A program made the position numbers and the translations under genes. Below, one piece after another: positions 27,680 through 35,976 of a stretch of 36,209 bases of DNA; the first letter of the stretch is position 1; every line of letters begins with the position of its first letter. This stretch comes from Nocardioidaceae bacterium (GTDB lineage Bacteria; Actinomycetota; Actinomycetes; Propionibacteriales; Nocardioidaceae), in assembly GCA_030447585.1 (NCBI GenBank), contig JAUJOO010000001.1, positions 117,904 to 154,112 on the forward strand, given 5' to 3'. The notes beneath the pieces were generated by a model. It was given only the letters and a program-made list of their open reading frames with translations. It was not told the origin of the DNA and did not search any database.

Positions 27680-29232
27680 CCGAGCACCCGCACCTCGGAG
27701 ATGGAGCCTCGGAAGTCTCCGGTCGGCACGGGAGGCAGCTTGGTCAGCCACACGAGCACGAAGCGGCTGCGCACCGGCTGGTCGAACAAGGCTCGGGTGT
27801 CCGCCGCGACGTTGCGCAGCCGCTCCTGGACGGCGTACTCGTCCGCGGAGGCCTGGGGGACCGTGGTCATGGATGCGGGCGCGGTGCGGATCTCGAGGTC
27901 CGCCCCCGGCATGGACGTCGTCAGCTGGACCCCACGTACCGGCTGGACCTGCCCGAGATCCAAGACGAGACCGACGCCTCTCTTCAGTGAGTTGGGAGGT
28001 GGCCCGAGCTGGTCGGAGTAGACCTCGGTCTCCCACGACGTGTTGGGGTCGTCGTCTGTGGCGAAGGGTACAAGCTCGGGATGCTCGTCCCCGGACCCGT
28101 CGGGAGGTGGGTCGAAGGAGGCGGACGAGACCACCGGAAGCGGTTTCACCGGGGCGGGTAACGTGGGCTGTGACGTCGTCTGCTCGCTGGCGTCGGCGGA
28201 AGGCCCACTCGGGGCGCGCTGGCCCACGAGGTACGCCAGCAGCGCAACCCCGGACACGAGGACGGCCGCAGCGGTCAGTATCAGGCTGCGACGTAGCCGG
28301 GAGGTGGTGGGCCGGTTCGCGGTCGTCGGGGCGTACCGCGGCTGCTCTCCCGGCGGAGGCCCGGCGTCGCGGGGAAGCAGCGCTGGCGGCGGGTCGATGG
28401 GCCGGTGGGTGAGCGGATCGGGTTGGGCGGCAGTGTCGGCGACGCCGACGCCGGTCGGGAACCCCTCGTCGGCGAGGATGTCGCTCAGTACCGCCTCGAC
28501 CTCGGGCACCGTCGTGATGTGTGGCCCGTACCGAGACGACTCGTTCAGGATGCGGTCGCAGACAGCGTCGAGAGAGCGGGGGACGCCTGCGCGCACCTGC
28601 CGCGGACGCAGCAACCGGCCATGCTCGGTAGGCGCAGGTGCGAGCCCAGCGTAGGAGTTCCCCGGCCAACGGGCAGTCAGGCACGCATACAGCAGACGCC
28701 CCAGGTCGCACGCATCCTCCTGTTCGTCAGGCGCCTCGTTCTCGGCTGCACTGCGCAACGCTGCGAACGTCCCGAGACCGTTCACCTTGACGCCACTGGA
28801 CGTCGTGACGACAACAGCGTCGGGAGCGAGTCGACCGTGCGGCACGCCACTTCGGTGCGCGCGGCACATGGCTGAGGCCACCTCCCTGACAAGCCAGGCG
28901 GCGCGGCGAGCGGACAGCGGACCTTCGGCCAGCATCACGTCAAGCGACTCACCGGCGGTCCACTCGCGGACCACGTAGGACAGTTCCCCGTCGTCGACCG
29001 CGTCGAGCACTTGCAGCAGACGAGGGTCGGTGACGCGAGACGCCTGCTTGGCCGCGCTGAGCAAGTGACCAGCTTCCGGGGAGGCAGAAGGCAGGATCTG
29101 GACCACGACAGAGCGCGCGAGAACCTTGTCGTGGGCGCGCCAAGAGCTCGACGGACCCTCCTCAGCAAGCAGGTCCTCGATCTCGTAACGGTCGGCGAGC
29201 ATGGCACCAGGCTCGACCAGGTGCGATCCCAC
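27676..29232 (-). CDS. Pseudokinase with membrane helix and extracytoplasmic domain, MurJ-associated
   Basis: The 518-residue product begins with a Ser/Thr kinase-like fold (10-260) that lacks catalysis. The ATP-binding lysine position reads VVVQIL (Gln45), the HRD motif is HGR (132-134), and DFG is replaced by NGLG. One membrane helix lies at 316-338. The outer part (370-518) resembles a discoidin/F5-8C-type sugar-binding sandwich (DPNTSWETEVY, GVGLVLDLGQVQPVRGVQLT). Mycobacterial MviN fuses MurJ with such a pseudokinase that recruits FhaA when phosphorylated; here it is a separate gene downstream of murJ. A regulatory role in peptidoglycan precursor flipping is inferred. The start at GTG 29230-29232 has AAGGAGG close upstream. 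Confidence 0.88.
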   Translation of the reverse strand: MGSHLVEPGAMLADRYEIEDLLAEEGPSSSWRAHDKVLARSVVVQILPSASPEAGHLLSAAKQASRVTDPRLLQVLDAVDDGELSYVVREWTAGESLDVMLAEGPLSARRAAWLVREVASAMCRAHRSGVPHGRLAPDAVVVTTSSGVKVNGLGTFAALRSAAENEAPDEQEDACDLGRLLYACLTARWPGNSYAGLAPAPTEHGRLLRPRQVRAGVPRSLDAVCDRILNESSRYGPHITTVPEVEAVLSDILADEGFPTGVGVADTAAQPDPLTHRPIDPPPALLPRDAGPPPGEQPRYAPTTANRPTTSRLRRSLILTAAAVLVSGVALLAYLVGQRAPSGPSADASEQTTSQPTLPAPVKPLPVVSSASFDPPPDGSGDEHPELVPFATDDDPNTSWETEVYSDQLGPPPNSLKRGVGLVLDLGQVQPVRGVQLTTSMPGADLEIRTAPASMTTVPQASADEYAVQERLRNVAADTRALFDQPVRSRFVLVWLTKLPPVPTGDFRGSISEVRVLG

Positions 29233-29311
29233 GGTCCTCCTTGCTGGGCCTTCCTAGTGCACGTTCCCAGGTTTCATGGTAGGTGGTGATCAGCCTGTCC
29301 GGCATTGACAT

Positions 29312-30973
29312 TCAGCTGCGCCTGCCGCGCGACGTGACAAGAGCGACGATCCGGCTGATCTCCCTGATCCGCAGCAGCCGCGCGAGGCCAAGGTAGACGC
29401 CCGTGCCGACCAGCCCACCCACCGCCAGCACGATCATCGAGTCGCTCTTGGTGGAAACGTCGAGCCCGGCCGCGTCCAGGCCGAAGATGGCGAGCCAGGC
29501 GGCCCCGGCTGCCGGGACGGCGGCCAAGGCCACCCGCCCGATGAAGCGGGCGAGCTCGGCGCCGGGCAGCCCGCCTAGCCGGCGCGACAGGACAGCAACG
29601 GAAACGGCTGCTCCGACCGCGTACGACGCTCCGTAGGCGAGCGCCAGCGCGGCCGCTACATGGCGCGGTGCCGCCACCGACGTGAGAGCGATGGCGAGGG
29701 TGATGTTCACCGCAGCAATGACGCACTGGATGAAGAACGGCGTCTTGGTGTCCTCGAGTGCATAGAACCCCCGGAGCACGATGTAGTGCACGCTGAACAT
29801 GAGCAGCCCCGGAGCGAACGCGACGAGCGTCGTACCGAGTGGCGCAGTGTCGCCGGTTGCCTGACCCCAACTGAACATGACAGTGGCCAGGGCCGGACCT
29901 ACGACGAGCAACGTCACCGCGAACGGCACTATCACCGACAGCACCAGTCGGAGCGTTCGGCTCATCTCCTCACCCACGTCGCGAAGCCGACCATCTGCAG
30001 CGAGGCGCGAGAGCAAGGGGATGGTGGCCGTCGCCAGGGAGACCGTGACGATGGAGTGCGGTACCTGGGTCAGCAGGAAGGCGTTGGAGTAGACGGTGAA
30101 GCCACTGGCCTGCGGTGCGCCGCTGGCCGCCTGGGCGGCGCCTGCGGTGGCCTGGTGCACCATGACGTAGAACGCGAGCTGGTTCACGATGACGAAGCCC
30201 ACCGTCCACATGCCGAGGCGGAGGGTGTGACCCAGCCCGGTCCCGCGAAAGTCGAACCGGGGTTTGATCTTGAAGCCACTCGCCCGCAGGTATGGGATCA
30301 GCACGGCCGTCTGGGCGACGATTCCGGTCGTGGAGCCGAGGCCCAAGAGCAGCTCCTGCTGCGTGCTGTAACCGCCTTCAGGTGGTCCGCCGGAGTAGAG
30401 GATCAGGTACGCCGTGATGGCCGCGATGGCGAGCAGGTTGTTGACGATCGGTGCCCACATCATGGGCCCGAAACGGCCGCGCGCGTTGAGTATCTGGCCG
30501 ATGAGCACAAACATTCCGTAGAAGAAGATCTGCGGCAGGCACCAGCGCGCGAAGTCGACAAGGGACTCGCGTTCTTCTGCAAGTGCCGGGTCGGTGAAGA
30601 AGCTGTCGTCGACCATGACCTGCAGCAGGAGCGGGGCCGTCAGGACCAAGACCGCAGTGACCCCGGCGAGCACGACGGCCCCCAGCGTGACGACCCGGTT
30701 GGCATACGCGTCGCCCCCATCGGGGTCGTTCTTGATGGCGCGCACCAGCTGCGGCACGAGCACGGTGTTGAACACACCGCCGGCGACGAGGATGTACAGA
30801 CTGTTCGGGATCGTATTGGCGACGTTGAAGACCTCGGCCTGCAAGGAGATCCCGATAGCGGCCGCGAGCAGGCTTGCTCGCAAGAAGCCGGTGATCCGCG
30901 ACACGAGGGTACCGAGCGCCATGATGCCGCTCGCGGAAAGGACGCTCGGGGACGAACCGCCCTCAGCTGTCAC
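29312..30973 (-). CDS. murJ: Lipid II flippase MurJ (MviN family)
   Basis: This 553-residue, 14-helix MOP-superfamily transporter moves lipid II across the membrane. Characteristic parts are SASGIMALGTLVSRITGFLR, VANTIPNSLYILVAGGVFNT, VLVPQLVRAIK, SRLAADGRLRDVGEEMSRTL and ALEDTKTPFFIQ. The start is GTG 30971-30973, overlapping the DUF6049 stop by four bases; the extension upstream of it is within the DUF6049 gene. It is followed, after 79 bases, by the pseudokinase gene. Essential for cell wall synthesis in relatives. Confidence 0.95.
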   Translation of the reverse strand: MTAEGGSSPSVLSASGIMALGTLVSRITGFLRASLLAAAIGISLQAEVFNVANTIPNSLYILVAGGVFNTVLVPQLVRAIKNDPDGGDAYANRVVTLGAVVLAGVTAVLVLTAPLLLQVMVDDSFFTDPALAEERESLVDFARWCLPQIFFYGMFVLIGQILNARGRFGPMMWAPIVNNLLAIAAITAYLILYSGGPPEGGYSTQQELLLGLGSTTGIVAQTAVLIPYLRASGFKIKPRFDFRGTGLGHTLRLGMWTVGFVIVNQLAFYVMVHQATAGAAQAASGAPQASGFTVYSNAFLLTQVPHSIVTVSLATATIPLLSRLAADGRLRDVGEEMSRTLRLVLSVIVPFAVTLLVVGPALATVMFSWGQATGDTAPLGTTLVAFAPGLLMFSVHYIVLRGFYALEDTKTPFFIQCVIAAVNITLAIALTSVAAPRHVAAALALAYGASYAVGAAVSVAVLSRRLGGLPGAELARFIGRVALAAVPAAGAAWLAIFGLDAAGLDVSTKSDSMIVLAVGGLVGTGVYLGLARLLRIREISRIVALVTSRGRRS

Positions 30974-33153
30974 GGACTGGGCTTCTGCCGGGGGTGAAAA
31001 CCTTGGGTGCGGAAGCGGCGGACCAGACGGAGGGCGGCGGTCCCGATCAAGACTGCGCCGCCCACTCCCGTGACGACCCAGATGGCGAGGCCGATCTGCG
31101 TAGCTCGGATGTCGAACTCCCAAGGGGCGCCGAAGACGCGGTGGTTGACCGTCTGGAGCCGGACCCGGACCGGTGTCAGCCCTGAGCCGTTGGAGCGCGT
31201 GGTGACCTCGATGTCACGGCTCTGCCCTGGAGCCAGGACGAGGTCCTCGATGGGATCGATCCGCAGTGCCGGGTTGCGTGGCTGGACGTGGACGCTCAAA
31301 GTGACCTGCTGCTTCAGGCCGTTGGTGATAGTCAGTGGGAAGCTGCCCGACCGACTCGAAAGCGCCACGAAGGTCGGCCCCGTGACGGTCACCTTGGACA
31401 GTTCCTCGACGACCCTTCGCGACTCCATGCGTGTCAGCGCCAGCCGCTCTTGCGGCTGACTGAGCCACAGCGAGCTTGCGGATTCGGCGAGGCGTTGTTC
31501 GAACGCGGCGACGTCCTCGTCTTTGGCGGTCAACAAGTCGCTGAGGGTCTCCCCCGTCGTCCGTAACCGCTCGATGGCCCGGGTGAGCTCCGCCCCCAGC
31601 CGAGGCTGGCCGTCCGCAGGCCGGATCGGTCCGAGGTAAGGCGTGGGCGTCGTCTGTGTCACCGCCTCGAGCCCGACGGGATCCACGACCTGCAAACCGT
31701 ATGCTCCGGCGAGGCTCACCGCGTCGGCTTCGTCGCCGGGGTCCCAGTCGAAAGGCAGCGCAACGAGCGCTGGCGAAGGCGCGGCGGGCGCCTCAAGGAA
31801 GCGGATGGTGGCCTCCGCCATCAGGTGCTGCCGGAAGTCCAGAAGTCCGGTGGCTGCGGTGAGACGCTGGCCGGCGAGCTCACCGGCAGCGACGGCGGCC
31901 GTCAACTGGCCAGCCGGTGTTGGCACGCGCACCATCGAAGGCAGATAGGCAGAGTCCCCGGCCGGGCGAAGGTCGACGAGCGTCTTGTCGGCGACGAACT
32001 GGATGGTTGCTCGGGCACTTCGAGCGATGACAAGCGCACGTCGTGTCGACGCGCCGTCCTTCTGCCAGCTCACCGTCGGCGCGATGAGCCCTCGGTCGGT
32101 GGCGTAGTCTTCGCTGGCGCGAACCGCCGCCTCGACGATGCCTGGCATCCAGGCACGCGACAGCGCGATGGCGTCCGGAGCTCCCCATGCCATCAGCAGC
32201 AGGCTCTGCCTGCTGGCAGCCGCCTGGAAGTCAGCGAGCCAGTCCGCTGCGGCTGACTGGCCGCTGCCGTCGCGGCCGGCCCCTGGCTCGACCTCTTCTG
32301 CTCTGGTCGTCACGAGATAGCCCTTACTCATGTCCTCAACCGCGTCGAGCAGAGCAGGGTCCGCCACCATCTCGATCGTGTCCGGCGGTACGGCGTTGAG
32401 GAAGTCGACGACATTGCGCAGCCGGCCCCCGGAGCTGATCGAGTCAGCGAGACGGTCATCGAGGAAGTTCCCGCTGGCGTGTCTCTTGATCGGGGCCGTC
32501 ACCGGTACCACCGTGACGAGTGGAGTGGGAGCCGCGTCGAGGTCGGGGTCGGTGACCAAAGGCATGACGGTGTCGGCGCGAGCGTCAACCTCGCGGACGC
32601 CGTCGCGGTCGGTCGCCAGGACGCTCACGCCGACCCGGTAGACACCGGGAGCACCCGACAAAGGTGTGGATTTGTAGGGGATCTCGAGGCGGTAGGTCTT
32701 GGTCGTCCCGGGAGGCACGGCGCCGATCTCGTCGAAGAGACCCAGCTTGATGATGCGGGTGCCGAACGGTTCATCGGAGCTCGTTATCTCCTCGAGTCCG
32801 CCCTTTGTCGTCACCGGGTCCGACGCGATGTCGAGGTACACCTGGGCGTCGCGCCAGCGCAGATCGCCGACATTCGTCACTCGGCCTCTGATCCGCAAGG
32901 ACTTGCCTGGTTCCAGCGCGCCGGGCGAGAGGCGCTCGATCGTGACGGTAAGGCCTGTCTCGCTGCTCAACGGGTCGGCGAGGGCAACCGGCGTGAGGCG
33001 GACCGGCGTCGCCGCAACAAGCGCCGGCGACGTGGCCGCGACGGTCGCCGCCGTGCCGACCTCGGCTGCGCCTGGGGCCGCAGGACAGGCCAGCAGGACA
33101 CTCGCCGTGACGGCGACAGCTGCCGCGGGCCAGCGACGTTCGGCAGCCATCAC
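30970..33153 (-). CDS. DUF6049 family secreted/membrane-anchored protein
   Basis: The 727-residue protein has a signal peptide (about 1-30), a beta-sandwich-like domain (65-200; LTVTIERLSPGALEPGKSLR), a central domain (about 220-580) and a second sandwich near 600-680. A C-terminal membrane helix (about 690-715, GLAIWVVTGVGGAVLIGTAA) is followed by RRFR. It therefore lies mostly outside the membrane. The family is always next to murJ in actinobacteria and has no assigned function; a role with MurJ is inferred. GTG at 33151-33153 or ATG at 33148-33150 may start it. Stop and murJ start overlap (GTGA). Confidence 0.88.
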   Translation of the reverse strand: MMAAERRWPAAAVAVTASVLLACPAAPGAAEVGTAATVAATSPALVAATPVRLTPVALADPLSSETGLTVTIERLSPGALEPGKSLRIRGRVTNVGDLRWRDAQVYLDIASDPVTTKGGLEEITSSDEPFGTRIIKLGLFDEIGAVPPGTTKTYRLEIPYKSTPLSGAPGVYRVGVSVLATDRDGVREVDARADTVMPLVTDPDLDAAPTPLVTVVPVTAPIKRHASGNFLDDRLADSISSGGRLRNVVDFLNAVPPDTIEMVADPALLDAVEDMSKGYLVTTRAEEVEPGAGRDGSGQSAAADWLADFQAAASRQSLLLMAWGAPDAIALSRAWMPGIVEAAVRASEDYATDRGLIAPTVSWQKDGASTRRALVIARSARATIQFVADKTLVDLRPAGDSAYLPSMVRVPTPAGQLTAAVAAGELAGQRLTAATGLLDFRQHLMAEATIRFLEAPAAPSPALVALPFDWDPGDEADAVSLAGAYGLQVVDPVGLEAVTQTTPTPYLGPIRPADGQPRLGAELTRAIERLRTTGETLSDLLTAKDEDVAAFEQRLAESASSLWLSQPQERLALTRMESRRVVEELSKVTVTGPTFVALSSRSGSFPLTITNGLKQQVTLSVHVQPRNPALRIDPIEDLVLAPGQSRDIEVTTRSNGSGLTPVRVRLQTVNHRVFGAPWEFDIRATQIGLAIWVVTGVGGAVLIGTAALRLVRRFRTQGFHPRQKPSP

Positions 33154-33236
33154 CGGAGCTCGTCGCAGGGGGTCGCCACGCCCTGAATGCTAACCGCTCC
33201 GCCGCAGTTGACCGCCTCCTCCTACAGTGGTGCATC

Positions 33237-34682
33237 GTGTCCGAACAGCCGACCACTCCCACCGCCGCTCAGCGCGACGCGATCCGAGAGCTGGTCCGCA
33301 GGCTCCCTGTGGTCCGAGAGGTGGGGCAGCGGTTCATCGCGGCCGGGCACGAGATCGCACTAGTGGGGGGAAGTGTGCGCGATGCGCTGCTCGGGCGCCT
33401 CGGCGTCGACCTCGACCTGGCGACTTCTGCTCGACCCGACGCGATCGAGGAGTGCCTACGCGGATCGGCCGACGCCACCTGGGATGTCGGCCGCGACTTC
33501 GGGACGATCGGCGCCAGGATAGGGCACTGGCGGCTCGAGATCACGACGTACCGCTCCGATGCGTACGACGGTGGCTCCCGCAAGCCGACGGTGACGTATG
33601 GCGACACGCTTCGAGGCGACCTGTCTCGTCGCGACTTCACGGTGAACGCGATGGCTGTCGACCTTCCGACAGCAGATCTGGTCGACCCGTTCGGTGGGTT
33701 GGCGGACCTGGCCGCGCGACGGTTGCGGACACCGGGCACCCCACAGGAGTCGTTCGGCGACGATCCGCTCCGGATGATGCGCGCGCTGCGGTTAGCCTCG
33801 CAGCTGGCCTTCGAGGTGGATGCCGAGGTGGTGGCTGCCATCGCGCAGATGAGAGATCGAATCACGATCGTGTCCGCAGAGCGGGTCCGAGACGAGCTGG
33901 TAAAGCTGATGCTGTCAGATCAACCTCGCGTGGGCCTGACCATGCTGGTCGAGACCGGCCTGGCTCAGCTCGTGCTGCCGGAGCTTCCGGCACTCCAGCT
34001 CGAGGCTGATGAGCACCACCGGCACAAGGACGTCTATGAGCACACCTTGAGGGTGGTCGAGCAGGTGATCGCCCTGGAGGACCGCTTGCCTGGAGGCGGG
34101 CCGGACTTCGTCACCCGCTTCGCGGGGCTGCTGCACGACATCGGCAAGCCCCGGACGCGCCGGTTCGCCAGCGACGGAACTGTCACCTTCCACCATCACG
34201 ACGTCGTGGGGGCGAAGATGGCACGCAAGCGGATGAAGGCCCTCCGCTTCGCGAAGGACGTCACCGAGGACGTGGCCAAGCTCGTCGAGCTCCATCTGCG
34301 TTTCCACGGATACGGGTCGGGTGAGTGGACCGACTCCGCGGTCCGGCGGTACGTGCGAGATGCCGGTGACCTCCTCGATCGCCTTCATGTGCTCACCCGC
34401 GCCGACTGCACCACCCGCAACTCGCGTAAGGCCGCCCGGCTGCGGCGTACGTACGACGACCTCGAGCAGCGGATCGCAACACTTGCCGAGCAGGAGGAGC
34501 TCGCCGCGATACGGCCCGACCTTGACGGCCGCCAGATCATGCAGATCCTCGGAGTACCCCCCGGCCCGGTTGTCGGCGAGGCGTACCAATTTCTGCTCGA
34601 ACGACGGATCGACGACGGACCCCTCGGACCTGAGCAGGCCCGGGACGAGCTGCTGGCCTGGTGGGTCACAAGGTCGGGTTGA
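33237..34682 (+). CDS. pcnA: CCA tRNA nucleotidyltransferase
   Basis: This 481-residue class II nucleotidyltransferase adds or repairs the 3' CCA of tRNAs. The active site is LVGGSVRDALLG with GVDLDLATSA (Asp58 and Asp60). RRDFTVNAMA and DDPLRMMRALRLASQL follow, then an HD domain with RFAGLLHDIGKP and HHHDVVGAKMARKRMKAL. The start is GTG at 33237; the 83-base divergent gap to DUF6049 has no clear ribosome site, so the message may be nearly leaderless. Its 3' end overlaps the convergent transporter gene by 17 bases. Neither tRNA in this window encodes CCA, so the enzyme is needed. Confidence 0.96.
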   Translation: MSEQPTTPTAAQRDAIRELVRRLPVVREVGQRFIAAGHEIALVGGSVRDALLGRLGVDLDLATSARPDAIEECLRGSADATWDVGRDFGTIGARIGHWRLEITTYRSDAYDGGSRKPTVTYGDTLRGDLSRRDFTVNAMAVDLPTADLVDPFGGLADLAARRLRTPGTPQESFGDDPLRMMRALRLASQLAFEVDAEVVAAIAQMRDRITIVSAERVRDELVKLMLSDQPRVGLTMLVETGLAQLVLPELPALQLEADEHHRHKDVYEHTLRVVEQVIALEDRLPGGGPDFVTRFAGLLHDIGKPRTRRFASDGTVTFHHHDVVGAKMARKRMKALRFAKDVTEDVAKLVELHLRFHGYGSGEWTDSAVRRYVRDAGDLLDRLHVLTRADCTTRNSRKAARLRRTYDDLEQRIATLAEQEELAAIRPDLDGRQIMQILGVPPGPVVGEAYQFLLERRIDDGPLGPEQARDELLAWWVTRSG

Positions 34683-35976
34683 GGCGCTGCACCGGTGGGG
34701 TCGGCGCCTCGCTCCTGATCGACCACCAGTAGGCGACCGCCGTGGCCGCGTACCCCGCGGCGATCAGCGCGACAACGGGGTACGACTTGCCGGTCGTCGG
34801 CACGATGAGGGCGCCGAGGGCAGCTGCCGCGACGAAGACGACGTTGAAGGCCACGTCGTACAGCGAGAACACACGTCCCCGGAAGGCGTCCTCGACGCCC
34901 GTCTGCACCAACGTGTCCACGCAGATCTTGACACCCTGGGCGGACAGCCCGAGCACGAAGGCTGCCGCCAGCAGGCTCGGCTCCGTGTAGAGCGCTCCCG
35001 GCAGCACCTCGCAGACGGCGGCTGCGGCGAGGAGAGCGACGATCCAGTGCTGGGGTGAGATGCGCGCGGTCACCATGGGTGTCACGACCGCTGCCGCGAA
35101 GAACCCCAATCCCGAGACGAGGATCGCGACAGACAACCCCGCCAGGCCGGCATCGGTGTCGGCTGGGTCGTTGAAGTAGTTGCGGTACAGCAAGATCGTG
35201 GCGACCGTCGACAGCCCGTAGAAGAAGCGATGCGCCGAGATGACGCCGAGTGCGAATGCAGCTCTGCGCCGCTGGCGCAGGTGTGAGAGGCCGGCTAGGA
35301 GGCCGCGGGAGACGTGAGCCAGTGCGCGTTGGACAGCCGGTCGTCCTGGGTCGAAGTCGGGTCCGAGCAGGCCACGGGGAAGCCGCGTCGCGAGCAGGGC
35401 GGCGGTGGCGTAAGCGCCACCGGCCATGCAGACGATGACGACGTCAGGCTCACCGCCAGGCAGGACGCCTCTTACACCGGACGCAAGCGCAAGTCCCGCG
35501 ATGAACGAGATGGTCCCGGCTGTCGGAGTGACCGAGTTCGCCAGCACCAGCTCGTCCTCGGCGACCACATGAGGAAGGGCGGCCGACAGGCAGGCCAGGA
35601 AGAACCGGTTGATGCTGAACGCCGCGAGCACGGCGACGAACAGGACCGGTCCGCTCACGCTCGCGAGGATCAGGCTTGCCACCACCGCAACGGGCACGAG
35701 CCGCACGACGTTGCAGAGGAAGAGAATCTGTCTGCGACTCCAGCGGTCGAGAAAGACACCTGCAAACGGTCCAAGGATGCTGAACGGGAGAAGAACGGCC
35801 GCGAGGGCACCGGCGATCGCGGCTGCGTCAGGCTGGCGCTCCGGCGAGAAGAGCACGTATGACGCAAGCGCCACCTGAAGGATCCCATCCCCGAGCTGAC
35901 TCGTGACGCGGACGGCGAACAGCTGACGGAAGCGCAGGAGGGTGAGCAGCTGCCGCAGATCTGCCACGAGTCGCAT
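34666..35976 (-). CDS. Major facilitator superfamily transporter
   Basis: The 436-residue product has about 12 hydrophobic helices. The first loop, GPFAGVFLDRWSRRQILFLC, is the MFS motif A (GxxxDRxGRR). SRGLLAGLSHLRQRRRAAFA is the central basic loop. It resembles the MFS_3 / enterobactin-exporter-like group, but no substrate can be read from it. It starts at ATG 35974-35976. Its tail overlaps pcnA on the opposite strand, and the frame of the upstream methyltransferase gene runs 149 bases into it. An MFS gene in this place is common in actinobacteria. Confidence 0.88.
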   Translation of the reverse strand: MRLVADLRQLLTLLRFRQLFAVRVTSQLGDGILQVALASYVLFSPERQPDAAAIAGALAAVLLPFSILGPFAGVFLDRWSRRQILFLCNVVRLVPVAVVASLILASVSGPVLFVAVLAAFSINRFFLACLSAALPHVVAEDELVLANSVTPTAGTISFIAGLALASGVRGVLPGGEPDVVIVCMAGGAYATAALLATRLPRGLLGPDFDPGRPAVQRALAHVSRGLLAGLSHLRQRRRAAFALGVISAHRFFYGLSTVATILLYRNYFNDPADTDAGLAGLSVAILVSGLGFFAAAVVTPMVTARISPQHWIVALLAAAAVCEVLPGALYTEPSLLAAAFVLGLSAQGVKICVDTLVQTGVEDAFRGRVFSLYDVAFNVVFVAAAALGALIVPTTGKSYPVVALIAAGYAATAVAYWWSIRSEAPTPPVQRLNPTL

